From Chamaecyparis obtusa (taxonomy: Eukaryota; Streptophyta; Pinopsida; Cupressales; Cupressaceae): DNA of 64,000 nucleotides. Of the stretch, positions 1-11,114 are shown one piece after another; within the stretch, counting starts at the first letter, position 1, and every line of letters begins with the position of its first letter. The position numbers were made by a program, and so were the translations under genes. The notes under the pieces were generated by a model. It saw only the letters and a program-made list of their open reading frames with translations, searched no databases and had not been told where the DNA came from. The DNA is taken from contig BSBK01000871.1 of assembly GCA_027943335.1 (NCBI GenBank), positions 1,447,501-1,511,500 on the forward strand. The letters run 5' to 3'.

Positions 1-2271
1 AATTTATTGATTGAATTATTTATCTAATATAATATGGATATATTTATATTTTATCATGATTCATTATATATGTACTTTCCATTCCTATATTTATTTAAAA
101 GTTTTGAGTTTCTTTTTGTGAAAATTGCCATGTGTTTTCCTAGGGTTTTTAGCAACCTATTTTTAGAAATATTTTATTTTAATAATCTAAATTGAGTCTA
201 TAGTTATTATTTGTTGGTTTTATGGAAGGAAAATTAAGATATATCAAATGGGTATATCTCGGATTTCCTTTTTAGGGTCTAATTAATTCCCTATTATGTA
301 CATTTTAGCAGACTAAACTTGTCCATTCTGGGTTTCAATTTTATAGACAATTTTATTTGAATGGTACATATTGTAAAAGTTATTTAAAGACCTAAATTTT
401 ATATAAGAGATTTTCCTATGTCTTATCTTTAATTTCCCATTATTTTGGTATATTTTCTTTATGTTTTGTGAAAGTTACAATTGTGTTAGTGAAGGCAGGT
501 CTGAACCCTAACTATAGTTTTCTGTTTTAGAACAGAAGCCATAACTTTCTCTCCCACTATTATAACTTCATAAAAATTGGATATGATGTCTATAATTATG
601 TTTTATGGATTATCACCTAAGATATTGTCTTAATTTATGGTTTTTTAAAAGTGATGAATTACTGTTTATTGATGACTATTCTTGGTATTTAACCATTGTT
701 TGAAATAAATGAGTTTTAGAAGTTATCAAGTGCTAGAGGTTGGTAGGTCACCAGAGGATTTTAGGGTCTTATTTTTTATTATTTTGGACCTTTATTATAC
801 TATATATGGTTATGATATCATGTTGGTTCATTCTGATTCCTTCTTATGTTCTTTGAATTCAATTTGGATGATAGATTAGAGTTTAGGGTTATCTAGTGGA
901 TTAGGACAACCAGTGATCACCTAAACCTAATAAAATGGTAATATGCTATTTTAAAGGAATGATTTATGATTTGATGTAATTTTTTGGTGCATTTATGATG
1001 TTGCATTTATGGGTAAGAATCTAGGTACACTGGGTGAGTGGCTCATGGTAGGTGCCAGGGCACAAAGTGGCCGCCAGGAGGATCCCATTGGTGAGTTCTT
1101 AATCAAATGAAAATATTAATAAAATTAACTGGGAAGGGGGAATAAACATACTAAACAAGATAATTATTATTGTTCTTCATATGCCTGTTGGAGTATCGAG
1201 GTCCATGTGATTGCTAGGAATGATCCTAGTGAGAAGGTACTAGAGTCCATGAATATGACCACTAGGAATGATCTTAGTGAGGGGGTACTGGGGTCTATGA
1301 CTGCTAGGAATGATTCTAACAAGAAAGGCTATGCGATGAAAATCACCTATATTGTACTCTAGAGATCCTTACTTCTTGATTTGTGATGCCTCTAGTAGTA
1401 ATGTTTGATTTGTTATCCTTGTGATTAGTGCTTGCTTTCTGGTAAGGGTTTAAGCCTACTTAGGTATTCCTTAGTTTTTGCCTCTTGCATGGGCCTTTGT
1501 TTCTATCTCCTAGCTTAGGGGAGTGGGAATATTGGTTCCACATGGTTGGGTGGTTAATCTATATTATATCGAGGTATTGTTCATGCTCTCTTGGATGATT
1601 CTTGCACATGTTCCTTTCCATATCTGCAATTGAAGATTTCATATTGTATATTGTATCATGTTGAGATATAATGATATATATGTATTCATGTATTGTAAAT
1701 AGTCATATGACATGGCAAAATGATGTAATTCTACTTCAACAAATGTATTAGAGAATGGGTAGTTTTAAGTTAAAGAAAGGGGGAAAGATTATATTATGTG
1801 TTGAACATGTTGTCAACATTAAAAGGAAGTTTTTTATAATAATTTCTCATATCCTTCATATTCTTTTATGATGTTCATCTATTATGGAAATGATCCTAGA
1901 TATAGTTATGTGTTGATGTACCTAGTAAAGTATTTATTATCTCTTAATGGAAGTAATTATTTTGAAATGATAGATTAATAATTAGAACTATAAAAACTGA
2001 ATAGTTATGAATCAATAAAACAAGTTAGTAACTTTATTTTAATGTTCAATAGCTGGTTTATATTTACTTACTGCATAAAGTGAGTATGGTTTAATGAATT
2101 ACGTAAGATGATTCTTACCCTATTGAATATGAACCTTTTCCCTAAATTATTAGAGAAAAGTGATATAGATGATAGTAGATGTTTTTGAAATCAATATAGA
2201 ATTAATGATATGAGGAATAATGTTGTTAGATGATTAACTTATGTTTAATGAAAGAAATGAGTTAGGAACAT
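1..2271. other. AT-rich intergenic DNA, no gene recognised
   Basis: No reading frame of useful length and no protein motif is visible on either strand. The stretch is AT-rich and looks like decayed transposon or spacer sequence. The only internal structure I can point to is a short degenerate direct repeat near 1213-1328. It is the left flank of the Copia insertion and supplies the left copy of its target duplication. Confidence 0.6.
1213..1328 (+). repeat. three degenerate ~40-48 bp direct repeats
   Basis: Units begin at about 1213, 1261 and 1303. Each starts with CTAGGAATGATYCTAGTGAG or a close variant and continues with GGTACTRGRGTCYATGA. The third unit is truncated. They look like a small decayed minisatellite; no function is suggested. 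Confidence 0.6.
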
Positions 2272-2276
2272 TTACC
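2272..2276. repeat. left target-site duplication TTACC of the Copia element
   Basis: TTACC directly precedes the TGTTG start of the left LTR. The same five bases follow the TAACA end of the right LTR at 9815-9819. A 5-bp duplication is usual for Copia integration and fixes the element's ends. Confidence 0.9.
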
Positions 2277-3595
2277 TGTTGAATATTTTCTAGCAAACCA
2301 GTGTTGACTGTATGTTTATCATTGATGAAAACATATGGTAAGTAGCATGCGTAGAAGACTTATGCAATAATATTTTAGCATATGTAGCATGGACATGTTA
2401 TTAGCATGATATCATGGATGTAGAGGTTATTTGTTAGTACAGACAGTTATGTAGCAACTTGTGTCAGCAGTGTTCCTGACTGAGTTACAGGCAGTGTTCT
2501 GTGAGTGATTGTCCGTATAGTTATCATGGAGCTTTGTGTGTTTAGATATGTGATGGAGACATGTTAGTGATGTTACATTCATGGATACAGAGTCTGATGT
2601 GTTGTAGAAGTGAAGTTATGAAGTTTCTATTCACCAATTGTAGTTTTCTGTGTTTATCTAGGAGAGTCAGAAAAGATTATATTGGTACAAGAGTTGTGCC
2701 TATCATTTAGGTATGGATGCTTGGATTAGTGATCATAAAAGATTTAAGAAGGTTTGACTAAGAGTGCATGATGTAATTCAGCTTGAGGAGAAAGAATTAG
2801 TTAATTTGGTAGACCCGACAGTGTGTAGCGTGCATCTACATTTATTAATTTGGACAGGTCCCAGTTTGTGTTGCGTGCTTATTAGAGTCAACTAAGATGT
2901 TGGAGAGTGTTACTATTTCTCTAATATGATCTCAAGATGGTTCTAATAGGCTGACTTGATTGTATCATTTAGAGGAAAGATATTTATAGGCAGTCATTTG
3001 TGATTGTTAAGGTGTGGTTCAGAGTTGAATGTGAAGACCAAAGCAGAGAGTGTGAAGTGTTGAGCCATTAGCAGAAGGTCTACGTGACCAAGTAAAGAAT
3101 ATATTCTATACATTGGAACTGATCAAGACAACAAGTCAAAGAATAGTTCACCAAGATCTAGATATAGTGTGTATCTATTAATCATAAGGTTGTAGCCTTC
3201 ATCCCTTTGAGTAGTGAGCTCTCGGACAGTGCATCCTCACCCCTAATAGGGTTAATTGTAAAAGACTCCTAACAGGTTTTGACCCTTGACCAGGTAACTG
3301 TACTAAATGCATTGTAAAGATCAACTCCTAATAGGGTTGTAAGGTCTCCTAATAGGGTTCATAAAACACTATTGTAGATTATTAGTAGGTGTCAATTCCC
3401 ACTGGGGTTTTTACCTATTTGGGTTTTCCCGTAATCAAAATTGTTGTGTTGTGTTCAAGTGTTCCTTCATTGTGTTTATGCTCAATATTTAAGTATACTT
3501 AATTGGATAAAGAATTGAAACTTGTAGATAACTGATTCACCATTCACCCCCCCCCCCCCCCCCCTCTTAGTTATCTCTTGGGACTATTCCTAACA
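2277..3595 (+). repeat. 5' LTR of the Copia element
   Basis: 1,319 bp, starting TGTTG and ending TAACA. It matches 8511-9814 along its whole length. It ends just before the primer-binding site. A run of 18 C at 3547-3564, near the LTR end, is much shorter in the 3' LTR and is a replication-slippage tract. Part of the LTR (near 2660-2830, and 8884-9129 in the other copy) reads open for up to about 80 codons, but I regard this as chance. Confidence 0.93.
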
Positions 3596-3597
3596 AT

Positions 3598-3608
3598 TGG
3601 TATCAGAG
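3598..3608 (+). promoter_or_regulatory. primer-binding site (tRNA-iMet type) of the Copia element
   Basis: TGGTATCAGAG lies two bases after the LTR end. This is complementary to the 3' end of plant initiator tRNA-Met, the usual minus-strand primer of Copia elements. Confidence 0.9.
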
Positions 3609-3652
3609 ACAAGTGTCTTAGAGAGAAATTTTAATAGCTTGAGGTTGATCAG

Positions 3653-5090
3653 ATGGAATTCTTTAGAAAAAATAGTCCTAAGTTTGATGGAGAGAACTAT
3701 CTTGATTGGAGGAACAAGATGGTGACACATTTGTAGTGCATTGCTTTTGAAGTTTTTGAAGTGACTATCAAAGGAGTTAGGATCCCCTCTCTTGCAGATC
3801 TCACAAAGGATGATGCTATTGGAAAACAAAAGGAATTATTCCATCAAAATGCAATAGCCAAAGAAGCCCTTATCAGTTCTCTATCTAACAGTGAATTTTC
3901 AGAGATAAAGAAAGTAGACACAACATACAAGATATGGAATCACCTAGAAGACATGTTTGAAGGAGATAAACAAGCAAATAATACACCCAGAAAGACATGG
4001 AAGAAAAGATACAATGCATTAGAGATTCTACCTAAAGAAGACATCATAGCTTATAACCAAAGGATTAATGAAACAGTTGCTGGAATCAGAAAAAATGGTG
4101 GAGAGATCTTGGAGGAAGACATTATGGATAAGTTGTTGACTACTATTACAATAGAGTATGAAAATAAGATCAAAATCCTTGATGGAACCATGCAGCTTAT
4201 AGAAAATTTCAAAAGAGAGACCTTGATCAACAAAATTTCAGCTTTTGAAATTTCAAGATTAAAGACAAAGCCTAAAAGTGAAACAACTGCCCTAAAATTT
4301 GCCAGAGCGGCCCTACTATTCTATGCCTACAATTCTATAGGGTTGACAAATTGGGGAGGCAAGACCTACCCTCCTTATTCTAGTTGGAGATCTTGCTAGT
4401 TGTTACGAGGGGGGCCAAGGATGTTGGATTGTTTGATTGATTGGATGGTAACAGTCTATTTGGTTTGGATTTTATTGGTAGGCCACATACCCCCTCTATT
4501 TGAGAGGTAAGGGGAATGGGAAATAAAGTATTCTCCATCTAGGGGCTATCCCTAGGGTCCTACCGATGCAGGGAACTAAATAAAGAACTACCAAGCCCCT
4601 ACTATTCTAATGGGGACCCATAGAGCCATAGCCTAGCCTATAATTTGATAGGTGGGGGGGGGGGGAAATATCTAAAATTTTATGGCAATAAAGTCTTCTC
4701 CTCCTGAACTGGGGGTGTAGGTGGCAGGTGGGGATGGGGGTGAGATCCAAGAAATTGGATCATCTTAATGGCCATAGTTGGTTCCCCTCTCCACTAGGGG
4801 CCCCCATCGCCGATATGTATGCCACTGGGTTGTGGGTATAGAGGTGATCATCATCTTGGCAAGGGTAGGTAATAGATACTGATCTATTAGATTCAAAGTG
4901 CAACTCAACTGCCAAACCCTTAAACACTTCTGGTAATTTTGATGATGATGATGAAGAGAAAGCACTAGATGATTTCATTGCTATGATTTCTAAAAGAGAA
5001 AAGAAAGGAAAAGGAAAATATGAAGGTCAATTTCCATTCAAATGCTTTTCATGTAATAAGATTAGTCACTTTGCATCTAAGTGTCCTACA
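3653..5090 (+). pseudogene. Copia gag (capsid/nucleocapsid), interrupted
   Basis: Gag forms the virus-like particle and binds the element's RNA. The likely start is the ATG at 3653 (MEFFRKNSPKFDGENYLDW), in frame with the long open stretch from 3761; a TAG near 3734 interrupts it. The alpha-helical gag domain (TYKIWNHLEDMFEG and following) is readable to about 4290. There the frame runs into a ~600-bp foreign insertion. Gag resumes at about 4914 and reaches a CCHC zinc knuckle, CFSCNKISHFASKC, at about 5042-5083. The reading frame then continues into the protease. Confidence 0.88.
4292..4895. mobile_element. ~600-bp insertion inside Copia gag, unclassified
   Basis: This segment breaks a gag sequence that is otherwise continuous on both sides. 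It is GC-richer than its surroundings and has a run of G near 4656. It is flanked by an imperfect ~17-19 bp direct repeat: AAAGTGAAACAACTGCC at 4275-4291 and AAAGTGCAACTCAACTGCC at about 4896-4913. A long, imperfect flanking duplication is what LINE/SINE-type retroposition leaves. I see no poly-A tail, no Pol III boxes and no convincing inverted termini, so the class is open. The short minus-strand frame through 4760-4978 looks like a shadow of the junction. Confidence 0.55.
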
Positions 5091-5279
5091 AGAGTTAAGA
5101 AGTTCAAGAATAACTACAAGCCTAAGTATACAAAGGAATGTTACTATGTCAGAGATGGAGTATCAGATGATGATTCAAATGAAGATGAAATTGGATTCAT
5201 TTCTCTTATGGAGAATATGCATGATGAGATAGATCATGAAGATGAGAATAAGGAACAAGAGCTAGCACTGATTTCACAA

Positions 5280-5510
5280 GCAGACATAAGAACTAATTGG
5301 ATTATAGATAGCAGTTGTTCACATCACATGATAGGTGATAAGGACATATTTGTTCATCTGGAAAAATACAAAGGTGGTATGGTTAGATTTGGAGATAACA
5401 CTCCTAAACCTATCATTGGTAGAGGAGCTATCACATTGGATGGAAAGAACAACACTGATGATGTTCTCTATGTAGATGGCTTGAAGCATAACCTTCTTAG
5501 TGTTGGGTAG
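5280..5510 (+). pseudogene. Copia aspartic protease domain (damaged)
   Basis: The protease cuts the Gag-Pol polyprotein. The segment NWIIDSSCSHHMIGD corresponds to the Copia active-site block, which normally reads D-S-G-C-S-H-H. The glycine is replaced by serine, which should impair the catalytic loop. The domain continues through VRFGDNTPKPIIGRGAI and DDVLYVDGLKHNLLSVG. A TAG at about 5508 then ends the frame. Confidence 0.85.
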
Positions 5511-5639
5511 TTGCTTGAAAAAGGTTATCAGCTGGAGTTCAAAGAAAACTAGTGCATGATCAACAACAAGGATGGTGTAATGATTGCATCAAGTTCAAAG
5601 ACTAAAGGTAATGTTTTTTAGCTTAATTTAGAAGAAAGT

Positions 5640-6475
5640 TGTTTTGTTGCTAAAGTAGATGATAGTGGCTATAGCATAAAAGACTATGTCATATCAATTT
5701 TGATAACATAGTAAAGATAAGAAATGTTAAGGCAGTAAGAGATCTAACTATCATAGGAAAGATAGTTGATACTATTTACAGGGAATGTGTGATGAGAAAG
5801 CATGTGAGGAATTCATTCAGAAGAAAGCATAATTCTGTAGAGAACAAGTTGGATCTGATTCATACAGACCTATGTGGACCAACTCAAACAAGGTCATACT
5901 ATGGAGAAAGGTATTTAATTTTGTTTGTTGATAATTATTCTAGAATAATGTGGGTTGCATTCTTACAATATAAGTCAGAAGCATTTGAGAAGTTTAAGAT
6001 ATTCAAAGCTAAGGTTGAGAATGAATCTAGACTAAAGATAAAATGTCTGAGATCGGATAGAGGAGGAGAAGTCACCTCTAATAGATTCTATGAGTATTGC
6101 AAAGAACATGGCATAAAATGACAATTGAGTGCACCTACAACCCCTCAATAGAATGGGATTATAGAGAGAAGGAATAGGATCATCCTAGATACAATGTGCA
6201 CTATCATGATTGAAGGAAAAGTTGCACATACCTATTAGAGAGATGCAGTCAATAAAATAGTCTATACCATCAATAGAATACAATTAAGGCCTGGCATAGA
6301 CAAGACACCTTATGAGCTATGGTTTGGTAATGTTCCCACAGTAAAGTACTTTCGAATCTTTGGAAGCAAGTGCTACATCAAGAGGGATGAAGCAATAGGC
6401 AAGTTTGATGCAAGAAGTGATGAAGGTATTTTCCTTGGTTACTCTACTAAAAGAAAAGCTTATAGATGTTTTAAT
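5640..6475 (+). pseudogene. Copia integrase (damaged)
   Basis: Integrase inserts the cDNA into the host chromosome. The decayed HHCC region is visible near 5690-5800, with one of the paired cysteines changed to tyrosine (TIYREC). The core follows, with the three catalytic acids still present: D in HTDLCGP (about 5860), D in CLRSDRGGE (about 6050) and E in IIERRNR (about 6160). Stops (TGA after EHGIK, TAG in TPQ*NG and at 6236) interrupt the core. The C-terminal GKFDARSDEGIFLGYS motif near 6400-6440 is typical of Copia integrase. Confidence 0.88.
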
Positions 6476-7515
6476 TTGAGATTGAAAAAGATCATTGAAA
6501 GTTCTCATGTTAAGATTGATGAAAAGTTTATGGCTCAAGAAATATATCATGATTATGCACCCATGATTGAAGAAGAACCCATTCCTTCCAATAGTGAGAC
6601 AGTTGTTGAAGAGATGTTTGATAGTATTAATGTATTATTCAATGACCCTGAGACAAGTGAAGAAGAAAATCAAAAGTTTGATGAGACAACATCAGCTAAA
6701 GTTCCAAAGTTTACATCTATATATCACTCTAAGAATGATATCATTGGTGATCATAGTAGCAAAGTCACAACAAGATCAAAAGCAAAGAGTTCAGCAAGAA
6801 ATGAGGTGGTATGCTTACTATCTCAGATTGAACCTTTAAGTGTTGAAGATGCATGTAATGATTCAAATTGGCATGATGCTATGAAAGAAGAACTAGATCA
6901 AATCATTAAGAATGATACTTGGGAACTAGTCCCAAGACCTAGTGATAAGAATGTGATTGGAACAAAGTGGATATTCAGAAACAAGATGAATGAAGATGGT
7001 ATAGTAGTAAGAAATAAAGCATGGTTAGTATGTAAAGGATATGTGCAAAGAGAAGGCATTGATTATTTAGACACATTTGCACCAGTAAGCAGACTAGAAG
7101 CCATTAAGTTGTTTCTATTTTATGCAACTTTCAAAAACTTCAAAGTTTATCATATGAATGTTAAGTCAACATTCTTAAATGGAGAGCTAAAAGAAGTATA
7201 CATTGAGCATCCAAAAGGATTCACCTTATCAGACAAACCTGATATGGTATGTAGATTAAAGAAAGCCTTCTATGGATTTAACCAAGCCCCTAGAGCATGG
7301 TATGAGAGACTTGATGGATATATAACAAAAATTGGATTCAAGAAAGGAGAAAAAAATTGTAATGTATTCATAAGAGAGACATTAGAAGAGCTACTACTTG
7401 TAGCTATATTTGTTGATGACATTATCTTTGGGGGTAATGACAAACTTAGTGCAGAATTTGCTAAGGAGATGTAGAGAAAGTTTGAGATGAGCATGATTGG
7501 ACCTATCAAATACTT
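6476..7515 (+). pseudogene. Copia reverse transcriptase (damaged)
   Basis: Makes cDNA from the element RNA. The open stretch 6476-7474 carries the usual landmarks: NDTWELVPRP, GTKWIFRNKMNEDG, TFAPVSRLEAIKLFLFYA, the finger/palm region FYGFNQAPRAWYERLD, and the catalytic FVDDIIFGGN near 7410-7440. A TAG at 7472 stops the frame, but the downstream sequence still reads MSMIGPIKYFMGLNV. There the RT stops short: the rest of the RT and the connection to RNase H are deleted. Confidence 0.92.
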
Positions 7516-7518
7516 TAT

Positions 7519-8118
7519 GGGATTAAATGTGTAGCAAAACCTAAACAAAGTCACCTCATGGAAGTAAAAAGAATATTCAGATATCTGCAGGGCACTATAG
7601 ATTATGGTCTATGGTATCCTAACTTAGAGAATGTTGAGCATCATGTATATACAGATGTAGATTGGGCAAGATGCATTGATGATAGAAAGAGTACATCAAG
7701 AGGAGTAGTGTTTCTTGGTGACAAACTTGTCACTTGGACAACCAAGAAGAAAAATTGTATTTCTCAGTCAACAATAGAAGCAGAGTATGTTCCAGTAGCT
7801 TTGAATTGTTCTACAATTGTTTGGATCAAGAAGATGATAAAGGATTTTGGTATTCAGATTTATTATCCTATTGTTATTCATTGTGATAACACTAGCACTA
7901 TCAACATGTCAAAGAACCCTATGATGCATGCAAAGACAAAACACATAGAGATTAAGTATCACTTCCTTAGAGAGAAAGTGGCAGAGAAAGAGGTCAAATT
8001 GGCTTATGTAAGTACAAAGGAACAACTAGAAGATATATTCACAAAGCCTTTTTCAAAGGATACTTTTGAGTATCTTAGGGAGAAGCTGGGAGTAATTCCC
8101 TTCCCTAATTCTACTTAG
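7519..8118 (+). pseudogene. Copia RNase H domain
   Basis: RNase H removes RNA from the RNA/DNA hybrid. In a shifted frame from about 7519 the sequence reads CVAKPKQSHLMEVKRIFRYL, the usual lead-in to Copia RNase H. It resumes directly after RT residues that normally lie some 60-70 codons earlier, which marks an internal deletion near 7519. Acidic landmarks follow: YTDVDWARCIDDRKSTSR, STIEAEYV and HCDNTSTIN, then the C-terminal HAKTKHIEIKYHFLRE. The frame ends with TAG at 8116-8118. Confidence 0.9.
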
Positions 8119-8498
8119 AGAAAGTGGAAAAGAGCATTAGTCCTCAATGACTGATGAATGATTGACTACTCTAGTTTAGGAGTAGTACCGAAGCTTAAAG
8201 GTTTGGCACCCTTTACCATTGATGTCAAAGGGGGAGTAGTATATAGTCATGACAAATAGTAGTAAAGGGGAAGTATATATAGAACAAAGAAGGAGTATTA
8301 TACAACATCAAGGGGAAATAGTAATGCTCTTAGTTATGGAAGTAGTTCAATTGAGGAAATGGAGAATATTAAAGAATATTGCAACAAATGGAGGAATCAT
8401 CCTTGGGGGATTTTTTGATGAGGAAATGGAGAATGTTATAAAACAATTTCTCATTTGGATTGGTGGTGTTTTTCATTCTATATGTTTCCATCAATGCC
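8119..8498 (+). other. Copia 3' untranslated interior
   Basis: Between the RNase H stop and the polypurine tract. It contains several purine-rich GGGGA runs. A 108-codon open stretch (8249-8575) runs through the polypurine tract into the LTR and has no recognisable motif, so I treat it as non-coding. Confidence 0.6.
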
Positions 8499-8510
8499 AA
8501 AGGGGGATAT
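8499..8510 (+). promoter_or_regulatory. polypurine tract of the Copia element
   Basis: AAAGGGGGATAT directly abuts the start of the 3' LTR. It primes plus-strand synthesis and fixes the LTR start at 8511. Confidence 0.85.
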
Positions 8511-9814
8511 TATTGGGGATTTGCCAGAAAACTAGTGCTGACTATATGTTTTTCATTAATGACAACATATGGTAGGTAGAATGCATAGAAGACTTACGTA
8601 GTAAGATTTCAGCATATGTAGTATGAACATGTTATCAACATGATATCATAGACATAGAGGTTATTTGTTAGTACATACAATTATGTAGCAGCTTGTGTCA
8701 GCAGTGTTCCTGACTGAGTTACAGGAAGTATTCTATGAGTGATTTTTCGTACAATTATCATGGAGCCTTGTGCATTTAGATATGTGATGGAGACAAGTTA
8801 GTGATGTTACATTCATGGACACAAAGTCTGATGTGTAGTAGAAGTGAATTTATGAAGTCACTATTCACCAGTTGTAGTTTTCTTTGTTTATCCAAGAGAG
8901 CCGACAAAGATTATATTGGTACAAGAGTTGTGCCTATCATTTAGGTATGCATGCTTGGATTAGTGATAAAAAAAGAGTTAAGAAGGTTTTACAAAGAGCA
9001 CATGATGCAATTCATCTTGAGGAGAAAGAATTAGATAATTTGGTAGAGATGATAGTGTGTAACGTGCATCTACATTTATTAATTTGGATAGGTCCCATTT
9101 TGTGTTGCGTGCTTAGTAGATCCAACTAAGATATTGTTGGAGAGTGTTACTATTTCTCTAATATGATCTCAAAATGGTTCTAACAGGCTAAATTGATTGT
9201 ATCATTTGGAGGAAAGATATTTATAGGTAGTCATTTGTGATTGTTAAGGTGTGGTTTAGAGTTGAATGTGAAGAGAAGAGGAGAGAGTGTGAAGTGTTGA
9301 GCCATTAGCAGAAGGTCTATGTGACCAAGTAAAGAATATATGCTATACATTGGAACTGATCAAGATAGTAGGTCAAAGTGTAGTTCACCAAGATCTAGAT
9401 ATAGTGTGTATATATTAATTAGAAGGTTGTAGCCTTCATCCCTTTGAGCAATGAGCTCTTGGACAATGTGTCCTCACCCTAACAAGGTTAATTGTAAAAG
9501 ACTCCTAGCAGGGTCCGACCCTTGACCAGGTCACTATACTAAATGCATTGTAAAGCAACTCCTAACAGGGTTGTAAGGTCTCCTAATAGGGATCATAAAA
9601 CACTAGTGTAGATTATTAGTGGGTGTCAATTCCCACCGGGGTTTTTACCTAATTGGTTTCCCTGTAACCAAAATTGTTGTGTTGTGTTCAAGTGTTCCTT
9701 CATTGTGTTTATGCTCAATACTTAAGTATACATAATTGGATATAGAATTGAAACTTGTAGATAACTAATTCACCACCGCCCCCTCTCAATTATCTCTTGG
9801 GACTATTCCTAACA
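8511..9814 (+). repeat. 3' LTR of the Copia element
   Basis: 1,304 bp, starting TATTG (mutated from TGTTG in the other LTR) and ending TAACA. It aligns throughout with 2277-3595, with many substitutions and small indels. Confidence 0.92.
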
Positions 9815-9819
9815 TTACC
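9815..9819. repeat. right target-site duplication TTACC
   Basis: Matches 2272-2276 exactly. Confidence 0.9.
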
Positions 9820-10070
9820 TTGGTGCATTAAAATTAACATAGACCAATAAAGCTTGTAATTCAATGAACAACTCATGAATGTAAATAGGTTTCTTTATTA
9901 GTGCCATTAGGGAACCTGTGAGGAATTAGGATGATTATATCTTCCATTCAGGTTTATAAAAAATGCATAATTATATTTTATAAATATGAAGTAATAATGA
10001 GTATTGTTCTAGCTAACAAATCAAAAATTTTTTACTTGCATCTTTAGAGGTTTTATGTCATGTCTTCCTA
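9820..10070. other. AT-rich spacer, nothing recognised
   Basis: Continuation of the DNA into which the Copia element jumped. I see no protein similarity or repeat structure. Confidence 0.5.
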
Positions 10071-10074
10071 GGTT

Positions 10075-10312
10075 CCCTAGCGGGGGCATTACATAATTTG
10101 CAACTAGTAACCATAGGAATTCCTATCATTTTTTAATCTTCCATACCAATTTTTTTGAATAATTCTTTGACATACTTAGACTTAGAAATAAAGATTCATT
10201 TTTCTAGCTATGTAACTTGGAATCCAAGAATGAATGAATTTCATCTATCATAGACATATCAAATTATTTTTGCATTTCATCAGAAAAACCTCTACTTAGC
10301 TCATCATTACCA
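10075..10312 (-). pseudogene. Copia reverse transcriptase remnant
   Basis: On the minus strand, about 80 codons read as the Copia RT stretch between the catalytic palm and RNase H: FSDEMQK, FDMSMIDEIHSFLGFQV, IFISKSKYVKELFKKIGMED and IPMVTSCKL. Four stop codons interrupt it. No LTR or other domain of this element is attached. It overlaps in content the piece that is deleted from the Copia at 2277-9814, but it is a separate, opposite-strand relic. Confidence 0.75.
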
Positions 10313-11070
10313 CCTGGTGTAGTCAAGGAAGGAGAAACCCAAAAAAGATCAGTCCAACCTTGTAGCCTAAACAACACAATGGAAACAATATCTAGGATAA
10401 CAAAGAAATGAATGATCAACCTTCAAGTATTATCAGAAAATCCAATTACAATCAATCTGCAACATGCAATCTTACATGCCAAGCATACATGCCTAATTAT
10501 GATCAGAAAATACCTTCTAACCTTAGCCAAAAATACAACCAAATAATCTTATAAAGACTAAATTATCCATTAGGAACAAGTCCATAAGCTTATATAGCCA
10601 ATACAATCATCGGTCAACCTAGAACAAATCACATTTTCCAAGAACAAAGAAAACATAATACAACATTCAGTTTAGCTCGCAAAACCCTAGGAACAAACCC
10701 TAATGAATAAACTAAGAGATGAAATCACAACAATAAGTCAACCTCAAACATAATAACTCTTTGGTAGAATCACAACTGAGAATTCTAATTGGTAGATTGG
10801 AAATTTGATCGGTGAACACCTTGACTGACCAGGAAAATGAAGAATAGTATAGTTAGAAAATAATCTTCAATAACTCCTAAGAGATGACTCCAAATGAGGT
10901 GAAATCATAGGATAAGGCTTGGATGAATCCAAAAACATAGAAGAAAATACAACTCATATTAACAAGTACAAATTGATCACAACCAGATCACATGACTGAT
11001 CAACAAGAACTAAACATATTTTTGGTTGATGCAAGATTACTTAGATCCCAAGATGATTTTGCATCAGACA
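10313..11070 (-). repeat. possible 3' LTR of the neighbouring chromovirus
   Basis: No reading frame. On the minus strand a possible LTR start, TGTCTGATGC, ends at 11070 and lies downstream of a purine-rich AAAGTGAGGGA block. This is where the 3' LTR of the chromovirus fragment should begin. The other end is uncertain; near 10318 is a guess. There is no second LTR in the window to confirm it. Confidence 0.35.
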
Positions 11071-11114
11071 CCTGGGTTACTTGAAAAGTGAGTCCCTCAC
11101 TTTTATTGGGTGAA

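Larger units (their letters stand above)
2277..9814 (+). mobile_element. complete but inactive Ty1/Copia LTR retrotransposon
   Basis: A 7,538-bp element with LTRs at both ends, an iMet-type primer site, a polypurine tract and a perfect TTACC duplication. The domain order gag, protease, integrase, reverse transcriptase, RNase H is the Copia order. Stop codons in gag, integrase and RT, a large in-frame loss between RT and RNase H, and a foreign insertion in gag show it cannot encode its proteins now. The LTRs are visibly diverged by substitutions and small indels, so the insertion is old. I do not assign a Copia lineage. Confidence 0.95.

Noticed and set aside
3547..3564. Run of 18 cytosines as a regulatory signal
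   Set aside because: It is much shorter in the paired LTR and lies in a slippage-prone place. Best read as length noise in an old LTR.
4760..4978. Two overlapping minus-strand frames including MKSSSAFSSSSSSK
   Set aside because: The serine run is the reverse complement of an Asp-codon run (GATGATGATGATGAAG) in gag. It is a shadow frame crossing the insert junction.
8884..9129. 81-codon plus-strand frame with YWYKSCAYHLGMHAW
   Set aside because: It lies wholly within the Copia 3' LTR. The homologous stretch of the 5' LTR has stops, and no domain is recognisable.
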